In this document: positions 8,888 to 15,804 of the stretch, piece by piece
Layout of the letters: the number at the start of each line of letters is the position of its first letter
How positions within the stretch are numbered: position 1 is the stretch's first letter
Origin: Gemmatimonadales bacterium
Lineage (GTDB): Bacteria > Gemmatimonadota > Gemmatimonadetes > Gemmatimonadales > JACORV01
Assembly: GCA_035502185.1 (NCBI GenBank)
Contig: DATJUT010000113.1
Coordinates: 1-64,000, forward strand
Length of the DNA stretch: 64,000 bases
Direction: 5' to 3'
Position numbers and translations under genes: made by a program
The notes under the pieces: generated by a model
The model's database searches: none
What the model was told of the DNA's origin: nothing
The model's input: the letters and a program-made list of their open reading frames with translations, nothing else

Positions 8888-9304
8888 TCAGCCTCCGGTG
8901 TACTCGACCAGGTTCCGCTCGGTCTCCCACAGCACCAGGCGGCACAGCCGGCCGCGCGGGATCGCCGGCTCCAGCTGCCGCCAGCACCACGCCACGATGT
9001 TCTCCGCCGTGGGGTTGGTGCGGGCGAAGTCCGGCACGTCGAGGTTGAGGTTCTTGTGGTCGAGGTGCCGGAGCACCCGCTCCTCGATGACGCGCTTGAG
9101 GACGTCGATGTCGATGACGTACCCCGTCGCCGGGTCCACCTCGCCCGTCACCGAGACGTCGAGGTTGTAGTTGTGCCCGTGCGCGTTCGGGTTCGCACAC
9201 GGCCCGAACACCCGCGCGTTCTCGGCGTCGGACCACGCCGGGTTGTGAAGGCGGTGAGCGGCGTTGAAGTGGGAGCGCCGGGTGACGACGACCTGTGGGC
9301 TCAT
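8888..9304 (-). CDS. 6-pyruvoyl-tetrahydropterin synthase (PTPS/QueD family)
   Basis: A 138-residue PTPS-family enzyme. Zinc ligands His17, His42 and His44 and catalytic Cys36 are visible ([13 protein letters not shown]). The Cys-x-Asn-Pro-Asn-x-His-Gly-His-Asn-Tyr arrangement, GEVDPATG and [11 protein letters not shown] match the animal 6-PTPS pattern I recall, more than the CxRLHGHSF pattern of E. coli QueD. That favours dihydroneopterin triphosphate to 6-pyruvoyl-tetrahydropterin (biopterin route) over the 6-carboxy-tetrahydropterin reaction of queuosine synthesis. It is the first gene of the operon with folE and an SDR. Confidence 0.9.
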   Translation of the reverse strand: MSPQVVVTRRSHFNAAHRLHNPAWSDAENARVFGPCANPNAHGHNYNLDVSVTGEVDPATGYVIDIDVLKRVIEERVLRHLDHKNLNLDVPDFARTNPTAENIVAWCWRQLEPAIPRGRLCRLVLWETERNLVEYTGG

Positions 9305-9358
9305 GCGCCGCTTGCTTGTTGAGGTGAGAGGCGACCGTTAACTTCGCGCGCCAAGAGA

Positions 9359-9403
9359 GATAATGCCCACGCCCGCATGATCGTCAAGCCGCGCCGAAGG
9401 AGG
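9359..9403 (+). promoter_or_regulatory. Possible -10 element and perfect Shine-Dalgarno upstream of the CaCA exchanger
   Basis: GATAAT at 9359-9364 is a 5 of 6 match to a -10 hexamer; no good -35 is seen. A perfect AAGGAGG follows at 9397-9403, but no ATG, GTG or TTG in the exchanger frame lies within the usual distance; the first codon at a workable spacing is ATC at 9415. The Shine-Dalgarno also sits inside a 14-codon arginine-rich open frame (9377-9421). Confidence 0.35.
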
Positions 9404-9477
9404 CTCCGGCGAACATCGTAGCGTTCCTTGCGCCGCCGGCAACGCCGGCCGGAAAGCTACCGCTCGGCGCCGCCCTC

Positions 9478-10677
9478 GTGCACCGCGCCGCGGCCGGTGC
9501 GGCGGCCCTCTCCGCCCTGTGGACCTTTCCCGCCATGCTGCTCTCGGCCTTCATGGTGGCCTGGGGCGCGGAGGCGGCCGAGTTCCTGATCTCGCAGGGG
9601 CTGGCGCTCGCGGCGCTGGCCTGGCTCCAGACGCTGCCGGAGTTCGCGGTCGAGGCCGTCATCGCCTGGGAGGCCGGCAAGGACCCGGCGCGCATGCACC
9701 TCGCGATTGCCAACCTCACCGGCGCCATCCGCCTCCTCGTGGGCGTCGCCTGGCCGATGATCTACCTCGTGGCCGCGATCGCCGGCCGCCGCGAGCGCGG
9801 CCGGCTCCCGACCATCACGCTCGAGCGCGAGCACGCCGTCGAGGTCATGGGCCTCCTGCCGCCGCTGCTCTACTTCGCGTTCATCCTGCTGAAGGGGTCC
9901 ATCTCGGTCGTGGACGCCGGCGTGCTCGTCCTGCTCTACGTCGCCTACCTCGCGGTCCTGCTCCGCGTGCCGCCCCACGCGGAGGAGGAGCTGGCCGACG
10001 CCCCGCTCGTCTCCCGCTGGGCCTACGGCCTCGGCGGGCGGCGGCGCGTCGCCGCCATCGCCGGCCTGTTTCTCGCGGGCGGCCTGCTGCTCTACCTCAC
10101 GGCCGCGCCGTTCCTCGAGTCGATGATCGCCATCGCCGCGGCGCTCGGCGTGAGCGACTTCGTGTTCGTGCAATGGGTGGCGCCATTCCTCTCGGAGTTC
10201 CCGGAGAAGGTCTCGGCCTTCGCGTGGGCGCGGCGCGTCGACAAGGCGCCGATGGCGCTCATGAACATGGTCTCCAGCAACATCAACCAGTGGACGATCC
10301 TGGCGGCCATGATCCCGCTGGTCTTCGGATGGTCGCGCGCCCACGCCGGCGGCGGCTGGGTGGCGTTCAGCTTCGACGCCGGGCAGCAGCTGGAGATCGC
10401 GCTGACGCTGGCGCAGTCGCTGGTGGCGATGCTGCTCCTGATGGAGATGCGGTTCGACTGGTGGGGGGCGGCCGGGCTGTTCGCCCTGTGGCTGGTGCAG
10501 TTCGTCCGGCCCGCGAGTCGCGAGGTCGTGACGCTGCTCTACCTGGCGTGGTGCGCCGGCCTGCTCGTGGCCGGGGCCGCCGGCCGTCGGCCGCTGCTCG
10601 CGCCGCGGCTGTTCCTCGAGGTGGCGCGCGGGGGCCGCCGCGCGCCGGACGCCGGAAAAAACTCGCCCCGAGCCTAG
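9478..10677 (+). CDS. Sodium/calcium exchanger family membrane protein
   Basis: An integral membrane protein of about 400 residues with roughly ten hydrophobic segments in two halves. The paired alpha-repeat-like segments are visible as QTLPEFAVEAVIAW near residue 50 and PFLSEFPEKVSAFAWA near 240, each with the proline-x-x-Glu feature of CaCA cation/Ca2+ exchangers. It probably exchanges Ca2+ for Na+ or H+ at the inner membrane. The start is unsure. The reading frame is open back to 9364, and a perfect AAGGAGG at 9397 would fit an ATC codon at 9415 rather than the GTG at 9478 used here. The 3' end runs into the hairpin of the convergent RNA gene's terminator. Confidence 0.8.
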   Translation: MHRAAAGAAALSALWTFPAMLLSAFMVAWGAEAAEFLISQGLALAALAWLQTLPEFAVEAVIAWEAGKDPARMHLAIANLTGAIRLLVGVAWPMIYLVAAIAGRRERGRLPTITLEREHAVEVMGLLPPLLYFAFILLKGSISVVDAGVLVLLYVAYLAVLLRVPPHAEEELADAPLVSRWAYGLGGRRRVAAIAGLFLAGGLLLYLTAAPFLESMIAIAAALGVSDFVFVQWVAPFLSEFPEKVSAFAWARRVDKAPMALMNMVSSNINQWTILAAMIPLVFGWSRAHAGGGWVAFSFDAGQQLEIALTLAQSLVAMLLLMEMRFDWWGAAGLFALWLVQFVRPASREVVTLLYLAWCAGLLVAGAAGRRPLLAPRLFLEVARGGRRAPDAGKNSPRA

Positions 10678-10688
10678 GCCCGGGGCGA
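10656..10688 (-). terminator. Rho-independent terminator of the 6S-like RNA
   Basis: Read on the minus strand, an 8-bp stem (TCGCCCCG/CGGGGCGA) with an inner GCC/GGC extension is followed by GTTTTTT. It ends the minus-strand structured RNA and overlaps the last codons of the opposing CaCA gene. Confidence 0.85.
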
Positions 10689-10855
10689 AGTGCCGGGAGC
10701 GAAGAGGGTTATTGAAGCCCGAATCGAACCCCTGGCCCCGCACACCGGCTTCCGCCTACCCCACCGAAGGGGCCTGACGTGGACCGGCGCATATGGGACC
10801 ACCATCGGACCTGTTGGCTCAATAACTAGTCTCTCCGCTCCACTTCCAATGATCT
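10684..10855 (-). ncRNA. ssrS: Structured non-coding RNA, 6S RNA (SsrS) candidate
   Basis: A stand-alone transcript of about 170-195 nt on the minus strand, bounded by a consensus promoter (10862-10890) and a U-tract terminator. It folds by eye into one long interrupted hairpin. The closing stem is GAAGUG/CACUUC plus GAGCGGAGAG paired with CUCUUCGCUC. GUUAUUGA pairs with UCAAUAAC, then GCC with GGC. An open bubble of about 15 nt against 14 nt follows. Beyond it GGUCCC pairs with GGGGCC, and the apical arm is capped by CCCC-UUCGGU-GGGG. A long rod with a central bubble mimicking open promoter DNA is the hallmark of 6S RNA, which binds sigma70-RNA polymerase. tmRNA and SRP RNA are less likely, since there is no tRNA-like end and no GGAA/AGCAG domain. 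Structure is firm; identity as 6S is inference. Confidence 0.7.
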
Positions 10856-10861
10856 GCGGCC

Positions 10862-10890
10862 AAGGTAGGATTCAGTGTCGGACGTGTCAA
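10862..10890 (-). promoter_or_regulatory. Consensus promoter of the 6S-like RNA
   Basis: On the minus strand, a perfect TTGACA (10890-10885) is separated by 17 bases from TACCTT (10867-10862), giving a predicted start near 10855. It sits between the RNA gene and the divergent aldo/keto reductase. Confidence 0.8.
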
Positions 10891-10922
10891 GAGCGTAGCG
10901 CACCGTGAGGCGACCTGCATCG

Positions 10923-11900
10923 ATGAGACACCGAAAGCTCGGACGCACTGGCGTCACAGTGTCGGAAATCGGATTCGGCGCCTGGGGCATCGGCGGCGCG
11001 ATGTGGCAGGGCGGCGACGACGCCGCCGCCGTGTCCGCGCTCGGCACCGCCTTCGATCTCGGCGTCACCTTCGTGGACACCGCGCTCGCCTACGGCGACG
11101 GGCACAGCGAGCGGCTGGTGGCCCGGGCCCTCGCCGGGCGCACCGAGCCGGTCGTGGTCGCGACCAAGCTCCCGCCCGCCAACCGGGTCTGGCCGGCGCC
11201 GCCGGGCACCGCGCTGGCGGCGGCGTTCCCCGCGGGGCACGTGACCCGCTCCGCCCGGACCAGCGCCGAGAACCTGGGGCGCCCGCTGGACCTGCTCCAG
11301 TTCCACGTGTGGCGCGACGAGTGGCTGCGGGAGGACGAGTGGAAACGCGTCGAGCGCGCGCTCGGCGCGCTGGTCGCCGCCGGCACGGTCCGCCACGTGG
11401 GGATCTCGATCAACGATCACGACCCCGACAACGGGCTCGAGGCGGTGCGGCACTGCGACCTGATCGAGTGCGTGCAGGTGATCTACAACGTCTTCGACCA
11501 GACGCCGGAGCGGAACCTGTTCCCGGCCTGCCGGGAACGCGACGTCGGGGTGATCGTGCGCGTGCCGCTGGACGAGGGCGGCCTCACGGGCGCCGTGCGG
11601 CCCGGCGTGAAGTTCCCGCCGGGCGACTGGCGCAACCGCTACTTCGGGGGGGAGCGCGCGGCGGAGGTGGCGCGGCGGGTGGCGCTGCTCGAGCCGGTGC
11701 TGCGCCGCGAGGCGTCGAGCCTCGTGGAGGGCGCGCTGCGGTTCTGCCTCAGTCACCCGGCGGTCAGCACCGTCATCGCGGGCATGCGCACGGCCGCCCA
11801 CGCGCGCGCGAACTGCGCGGTGAGCGACGGGCGGACGCTGACGCCCGGACTGCTGACCGCACTCCGGGAGCACAGGTGGGACAGGAACTTCTACGGCTGA
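10923..11900 (+). CDS. Aldo/keto reductase
   Basis: A 325-residue NADPH-dependent oxidoreductase of the aldo/keto reductase superfamily, close in layout to the YajO/Tas subgroup. The catalytic tetrad is visible as Asp52, Tyr57, Lys82 and His128. The phosphate-binding C-terminal region reads STVIAGMRTAAHARAN. The ATG at 10923 was preferred over the in-frame GTG at 10905 because the family begins with MxxRxLGxTG. Substrate unknown. A stand-alone gene divergent from the 6S-like RNA. Confidence 0.9.
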   Translation: MRHRKLGRTGVTVSEIGFGAWGIGGAMWQGGDDAAAVSALGTAFDLGVTFVDTALAYGDGHSERLVARALAGRTEPVVVATKLPPANRVWPAPPGTALAAAFPAGHVTRSARTSAENLGRPLDLLQFHVWRDEWLREDEWKRVERALGALVAAGTVRHVGISINDHDPDNGLEAVRHCDLIECVQVIYNVFDQTPERNLFPACRERDVGVIVRVPLDEGGLTGAVRPGVKFPPGDWRNRYFGGERAAEVARRVALLEPVLRREASSLVEGALRFCLSHPAVSTVIAGMRTAAHARANCAVSDGRTLTPGLLTALREHRWDRNFYG

Positions 11901-11928
11901 CGGACGCCGGCTCCATACCGGGACACCC

Positions 11929-12084
11929 ATGAACATCTCTCTCGCGCTCGCCATCGTCTCGCTGCTCGCCTGGCTCGTGCTCGTGTTCGTCCATCCCGTC
12001 GCGTCGGGCTGGATCCATCTGCTCCTCGCCGCCGGGGTCGTGCTCCTCGTCCGGCGGGTTGTGACCGGCCGCGCGGCGTGGTAG
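11929..12084 (+). CDS. Small two-helix membrane protein (DUF5670/lmo0937-like)
   Basis: A 51-residue peptide with two hydrophobic helices (residues 2-21 and 28-42) separated by HPVASGWIH and followed by a basic tail. Length, the Gly-x-Ile-His turn before the second helix and the Arg-rich end resemble the small lmo0937/DUF5670 membrane peptides of unknown function. It lies between the aldo/keto reductase and the AI-2E transporter, ten bases before the latter's start. Confidence 0.7.
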   Translation: MNISLALAIVSLLAWLVLVFVHPVASGWIHLLLAAGVVLLVRRVVTGRAAW

Positions 12085-12093
12085 CATAGCGCC

Positions 12094-13377
12094 GTGATCA
12101 CCCCCGACGCCGGACCGGGCAGCGGGATTGCCGGCCGCGGGATGCGGCTGGCCGCGCTGGTCGCACCCGCGATCCTCCTCGCCGCGCTGCTGGTCTACAT
12201 GGTGCGCGAGGTCCTCTCGCCGCTGCTCGTGTTCGCACTGCTGTGGGCGGCGCTCTGGCCCGAGCGGCAGAACCGGCACGTGGCGCGCCTGCTCGCCATC
12301 GCGACGGCGCTGGTGACGCTGTGGCTCTTCCGGGCCGCCGGCTCTCTGGCAGCCCCGTTCATCCTCGGTCTCGCCTTCGCCTACGTGCTCTCCCCGGCCG
12401 TGTCGTGGCTCCGGCGCCACCGCGTGCCGCGCTGGCTGGGCAGCCTGCTCGTGGTTCTGCCGTTCCTCGCCGCGCTGGTCCTGCTGCTCCTGCTGCTGGT
12501 GCCGGCGATGGAGCGCCAGGTGGTTCAAGTCGCGGGACAGCTCCCGCTCTTGTTCTCGCGGCTGGCGGACTGGCTCGACCGGCTGCGGACCAGTTTCCTC
12601 GCGAGCAACCAGGCACTGCTCACCGCGGAGCAGGTCGCGAAGCTGCGGAGCCTCCAGGCGAGCGACCTGGTCGCCATCGTGCAGGACCGGTGGCAGGACA
12701 TCGCCCGGGGCGCCTGGGGCGGCATCGTCGGCATCGGGAAGGGCGTGAGACTCACGGCCATGGTCGTGGGCTACGTGGTCGTCACGCCCGTCGTCACCTT
12801 CCACCTGCTGAACCACTGGGACACGATCACCGCCTGGCTCGCCGCGCTCGTGCCGCCGGCGCGGCGCGAGGAGGTGCTCGGCTTCGTGCGCGAGTACGAT
12901 GGGCAGCTCGGCCGCTTCGTCCGCGGCACGCTCACCGAGGCGTCGCTGGTCGCGACCCTGACCGGCGTGGGACTCGCCCTGCTCGGATTCCCGGCGCCCC
13001 TGCTGATGGCGGTGAGCGCCGGCCTCGGGAACCTCGTGCCATGGATCGGGGTGCCGCTCAGCATGATCCCCGGCGTCGTTCTCGCGCTCGCCTCGGGCGC
13101 CATCGGGACGTCGCTGCTCCAGCTGGTCGTGGTCTTCGGCGTGGTGACGCTGCTGGACCAGGCGGTCACGGGGCCGCGCATCATCGGCGGCGCCGTGGGA
13201 CTGAATCCGGTCTGGGTGATGATCGCGCTGGCGATGTTCGGGTTGCTGCTGGGGTTCGTGGGGCTGCTCGTCGCCGTTCCGCTGGCGGTGCTGGTGAGGC
13301 TGTTCGCCACCCGCGGCCTGGCACACTATCGCGCATCGGGGTACTACGCGGGAAACCCACCCGGAGACGCGACGTGA
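12094..13377 (+). CDS. AI-2E family transporter
   Basis: A polytopic membrane protein of 427 residues belonging to the AI-2E/PerM/YdiK superfamily. About eight hydrophobic segments are visible: two N-terminal helix pairs (35-60, 72-105), one near 125, an amphipathic periplasmic region (145-225), then a C-terminal cluster (290-410). The conserved segment ending in DQAVTGPRIIGGAVGLNP lies near 350. Members export signalling molecules or act as ion exchangers; the substrate is not predictable. It starts with GTG and its stop overlaps the next GTG start (GTGA). Confidence 0.85.
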   Translation: MITPDAGPGSGIAGRGMRLAALVAPAILLAALLVYMVREVLSPLLVFALLWAALWPERQNRHVARLLAIATALVTLWLFRAAGSLAAPFILGLAFAYVLSPAVSWLRRHRVPRWLGSLLVVLPFLAALVLLLLLLVPAMERQVVQVAGQLPLLFSRLADWLDRLRTSFLASNQALLTAEQVAKLRSLQASDLVAIVQDRWQDIARGAWGGIVGIGKGVRLTAMVVGYVVVTPVVTFHLLNHWDTITAWLAALVPPARREEVLGFVREYDGQLGRFVRGTLTEASLVATLTGVGLALLGFPAPLLMAVSAGLGNLVPWIGVPLSMIPGVVLALASGAIGTSLLQLVVVFGVVTLLDQAVTGPRIIGGAVGLNPVWVMIALAMFGLLLGFVGLLVAVPLAVLVRLFATRGLAHYRASGYYAGNPPGDAT

Positions 13378-14350
13378 AGCGCCATGCGCTCCTGGCCGCC
13401 GTGGCCGTGTTCGTGAACGCACCGGCCCGCGCGCAGCCGACCGTCACCGAATACCACATCCCGACGGCGAACGCCTTCCCGCACGATCCCGCCGTGGACC
13501 CGGCGGGCGGCGTGTGGTACACCGACCAGGCCAACAGCCGCATCGGCCGGCTCGATCCCGAGACGGGCCGCTTCAGCGACCAGCCCACGCCGAGCGCGGG
13601 CGCGGGTCCGCACGGGATCGTGGTCGCGCCGGACGGCGACGTGTGGTACACCGGGAACGGGAACGGCACGATCGGCCGCCGCGACCACGCCACGGGGGCC
13701 ATCCGCGAATACCGCCTGCCGCCGGGAATGCCCGACCCGCACACGCCGCTCCTCGCCGGCGGCTACCTGTGGTTCACGGTGCAGCGCGGCGGCGTCATCG
13801 GCCGGCTCGACCCGGCCAGCGGCGAGGTCCGAACGATCCCGGTGCCGGCGCGGCACGCGCTCCCCTACGGGCTCGTCGCCGCACCCGACGGCACGCTGTG
13901 GGTCGCGCTGTTCGGGACCAACGCGCTGGCGCACCTCGCGCCGCCGGACGGCGCCCTGACCGAGATCCGGCTGCCGCATCCCGGCGCGCGGCCGCGGCGG
14001 CTGGTGGTGGACGAGGCGGGCAGGGTGTGGTACACGGACTACGCGCGCGGCTACCTGGGCGTGTACGACCCGGCCTCCAAGGCGTTCGACGAGTGGCGCA
14101 CGCCGACGCCGGACGGCGGGCCCTACGGCATCGCTCTCGGCCCCGACGGGCGGCTGTGGTTCGACGAGGTCAAGAGCGGCACGATCGTGGCGTTCGACCG
14201 CGCCACGCACGCGATGGCGCCGGTCAGGATCCCGACGCCGGGCTCGGTCGTGCGCAACATCGCGGTGGACCAGCCCGGGGGCGCATCTGGCTCGCCGAGA
14301 GCGGCGTCGAGCGCCTGGGCCGCATCGACGTGACGCCCGCGGGACGCTGA
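13374..14350 (+). CDS. Exported streptogramin-lyase-like (Vgb) beta-propeller protein, frameshifted near its end
   Basis: A signal peptide (residues 1-19) is followed by repeated propeller blades of the Vgb/NHL type, e.g. GGVWYTDQANSRIGRLDPETG and GDVWYTGNGNGTIGRRD. The frame as read stops at 14333 with an unrelated tail. Adding one base at the G5 run (14277-14281) restores a normal last blade (GRIWLAESGVERLGRID) that stops at 14350, directly abutting ridA. It is therefore one gene with a single-base deletion in a homopolymer, either a sequencing error or a real mutation. Vgb enzymes linearise streptogramin B; most environmental homologues have unknown roles. The start GTG overlaps the transporter stop. 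Confidence 0.75.
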
Positions 14351-14737
14351 TTGACCCGCCAGACGATCTCGAGCGGGACGCCGTGGGAACCGGTGGTCGG
14401 TTACTCGCGCGCGGTGAAGGTCGGGAAGCTGGTGTTCGTCGCCGGGACCACGGCCACGGACGAGCACGGGAAGCTGGTGGGCCGCGGCGACGCCTACGCG
14501 CAGACCGTCCAGGCGCTGAAGAACGTCGAGCGGGCGCTCGGCCGCGCCGGGGCGACCCTCCACGACGTGGTGCGCACCCGGCTGTTCGTGCGGAACATCG
14601 CGCGGTGGGAGGAGATCGGCCGGGCGCACGGCGAGGTGTTCCGCGACATCCGGCCGGCGAGCACGATGGTCGAGGTCAGCGGACTCGTCGACCCCGAGAT
14701 GCTCGTCGAGATCGAGGCGGATGCCGTGGTTGAGTGA
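14351..14737 (+). CDS. RidA family protein (Rid/YjgF/UK114)
   Basis: A 128-residue RidA-like trimeric deaminase that hydrolyses reactive enamine/imine intermediates from PLP enzymes. The family core is visible: an N-terminal strand with [20 protein letters not shown], the substrate-binding arginine in VRTRLFVRN and [12 protein letters not shown] near the end. The start is a TTG immediately after the frame-corrected stop of the propeller gene, so both probably share a transcript. The exact Rid subgroup is uncertain. Confidence 0.88.
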   Translation: MTRQTISSGTPWEPVVGYSRAVKVGKLVFVAGTTATDEHGKLVGRGDAYAQTVQALKNVERALGRAGATLHDVVRTRLFVRNIARWEEIGRAHGEVFRDIRPASTMVEVSGLVDPEMLVEIEADAVVE

Positions 14738-14826
14738 GCCGGGGGACGCCGCTCAACACCGTCCTCCCGTGACCACGCGCAACCCGGCGTCTCGCAACTG
14801 TCCCGCACACGGCTGACTGCTGGTTC

Positions 14827-15804
14827 TCAGATCTCCCAGTTGCTCCACAGGATCCCCTTCCCCGGCACCGCCTCCGGGTACCCCGTGACCGTCATCCGCA
14901 GGTCGGACCACCGCACCCGGAATCCGAACTCGATCAGCGCCCGGTAGGCGTCCTGGTAGGCAGTCTGGCAGCGGACGGAGACGCGCCGCGCGTTCTGCGT
15001 CACGCCCCACGCCCCGACCGCGTCGAGCACGGCGAGCAGCGCGTCCGCGTCGGCCGCGGCGATCTTGAGCACGCGCAGCTCGTCGCGGTTGCCGCCTTCG
15101 GCCAGCGGCGCGGTATGGCACAGCGCGAAGCCGGCGAGCTGCCCGCCGCGGCGGACGGCCACCAGGTTGCCCAGCAGCATGTCCAGCGTGAGCTGGATCT
15201 CGCGCGAGAAGTCGTAGCCCGGGGCGAGGGACTGGACGAACGCGCCGATCTCGCCCAGGCGGGCGTGGCGCTCCGCGGGATCGAACAGCCCGAGCACCTC
15301 GTGGCTGGAGCGCTGGCCGAACCGCTGCGCCTCGCGCGTCATCGTCAGCGTGAGGTGTCCCGGCACGAAGCCGAGGCGGCTGTAGAAGCCGATGTTGTCC
15401 ACGGTCCGCGGCATCGTCTCCAGACCCAGGGTCGTGACGCCCTGGCGCCGCAGCCAGTCGGCCGCGGTCTGCACGATCTCCTTGCCGAGGCCGCCGAGCT
15501 GCCGATCGGGCCGCACCGCCAGGGGGCCCATCCACCCCTCGGACCCGGACCGGTGGGCGACGTTGAACGCGACGATCTTGTCCTGCTCGTCGCGCCACAC
15601 CATCGCGCCCTCGCCCGCGTCGGCGATCGCGTACCGCCAGATGGACGCGTGGAGGAACGGCACCCGCACGCCCACCAGTCCGTCCCGCCGGTACCGGTCG
15701 GTGAACGCGTCCGCGAACAGCCGGTTGAGTCCCGGGATGTCGTGCTCGGTCACCGGCTGCGGCCCGTGGGCCGCGCGCTCAGGCTGCCACATCCGCATCG
15801 CCAC
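14827..15804 (-). CDS. GNAT family N-acetyltransferase
   Basis: A 325-residue protein whose residues 15-165 form a GNAT fold. The acetyl-CoA loop is visible as RQLGGLGKEIVQTA (Q/RxxGxG/A), followed by NIGFYSRLGFVPG. The C-terminal 150 residues form a second, GNAT-like or sterol-carrier-like domain found in two-domain acetyltransferases. Substrate unknown. The start overlaps the end of the sbcC-like gene by about 26 bases, so it is the third gene of the sbcD-sbcC unit; other ATG codons at 15798 and 15792 would shorten the overlap. Confidence 0.8.
   Translation of the reverse strand: MAMRMWQPERAAHGPQPVTEHDIPGLNRLFADAFTDRYRRDGLVGVRVPFLHASIWRYAIADAGEGAMVWRDEQDKIVAFNVAHRSGSEGWMGPLAVRPDRQLGGLGKEIVQTAADWLRRQGVTTLGLETMPRTVDNIGFYSRLGFVPGHLTLTMTREAQRFGQRSSHEVLGLFDPAERHARLGEIGAFVQSLAPGYDFSREIQLTLDMLLGNLVAVRRGGQLAGFALCHTAPLAEGGNRDELRVLKIAAADADALLAVLDAVGAWGVTQNARRVSVRCQTAYQDAYRALIEFGFRVRWSDLRMTVTGYPEAVPGKGILWSNWEI

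Noticed and set aside
10711-10735. tRNA-like GGTTCGATTC sequence on the minus strand
   Set aside because: The flanking five bases cannot form a T-stem, and no acceptor or anticodon arm fits; the bases are explained by the 6S-like rod.
10684-10855. Identification of the structured RNA as tmRNA or SRP RNA
   Set aside because: Too short for tmRNA with no CCA-type tRNA-like end or tag frame; no GGAA tetraloop/AGCAG motif of SRP domain IV.
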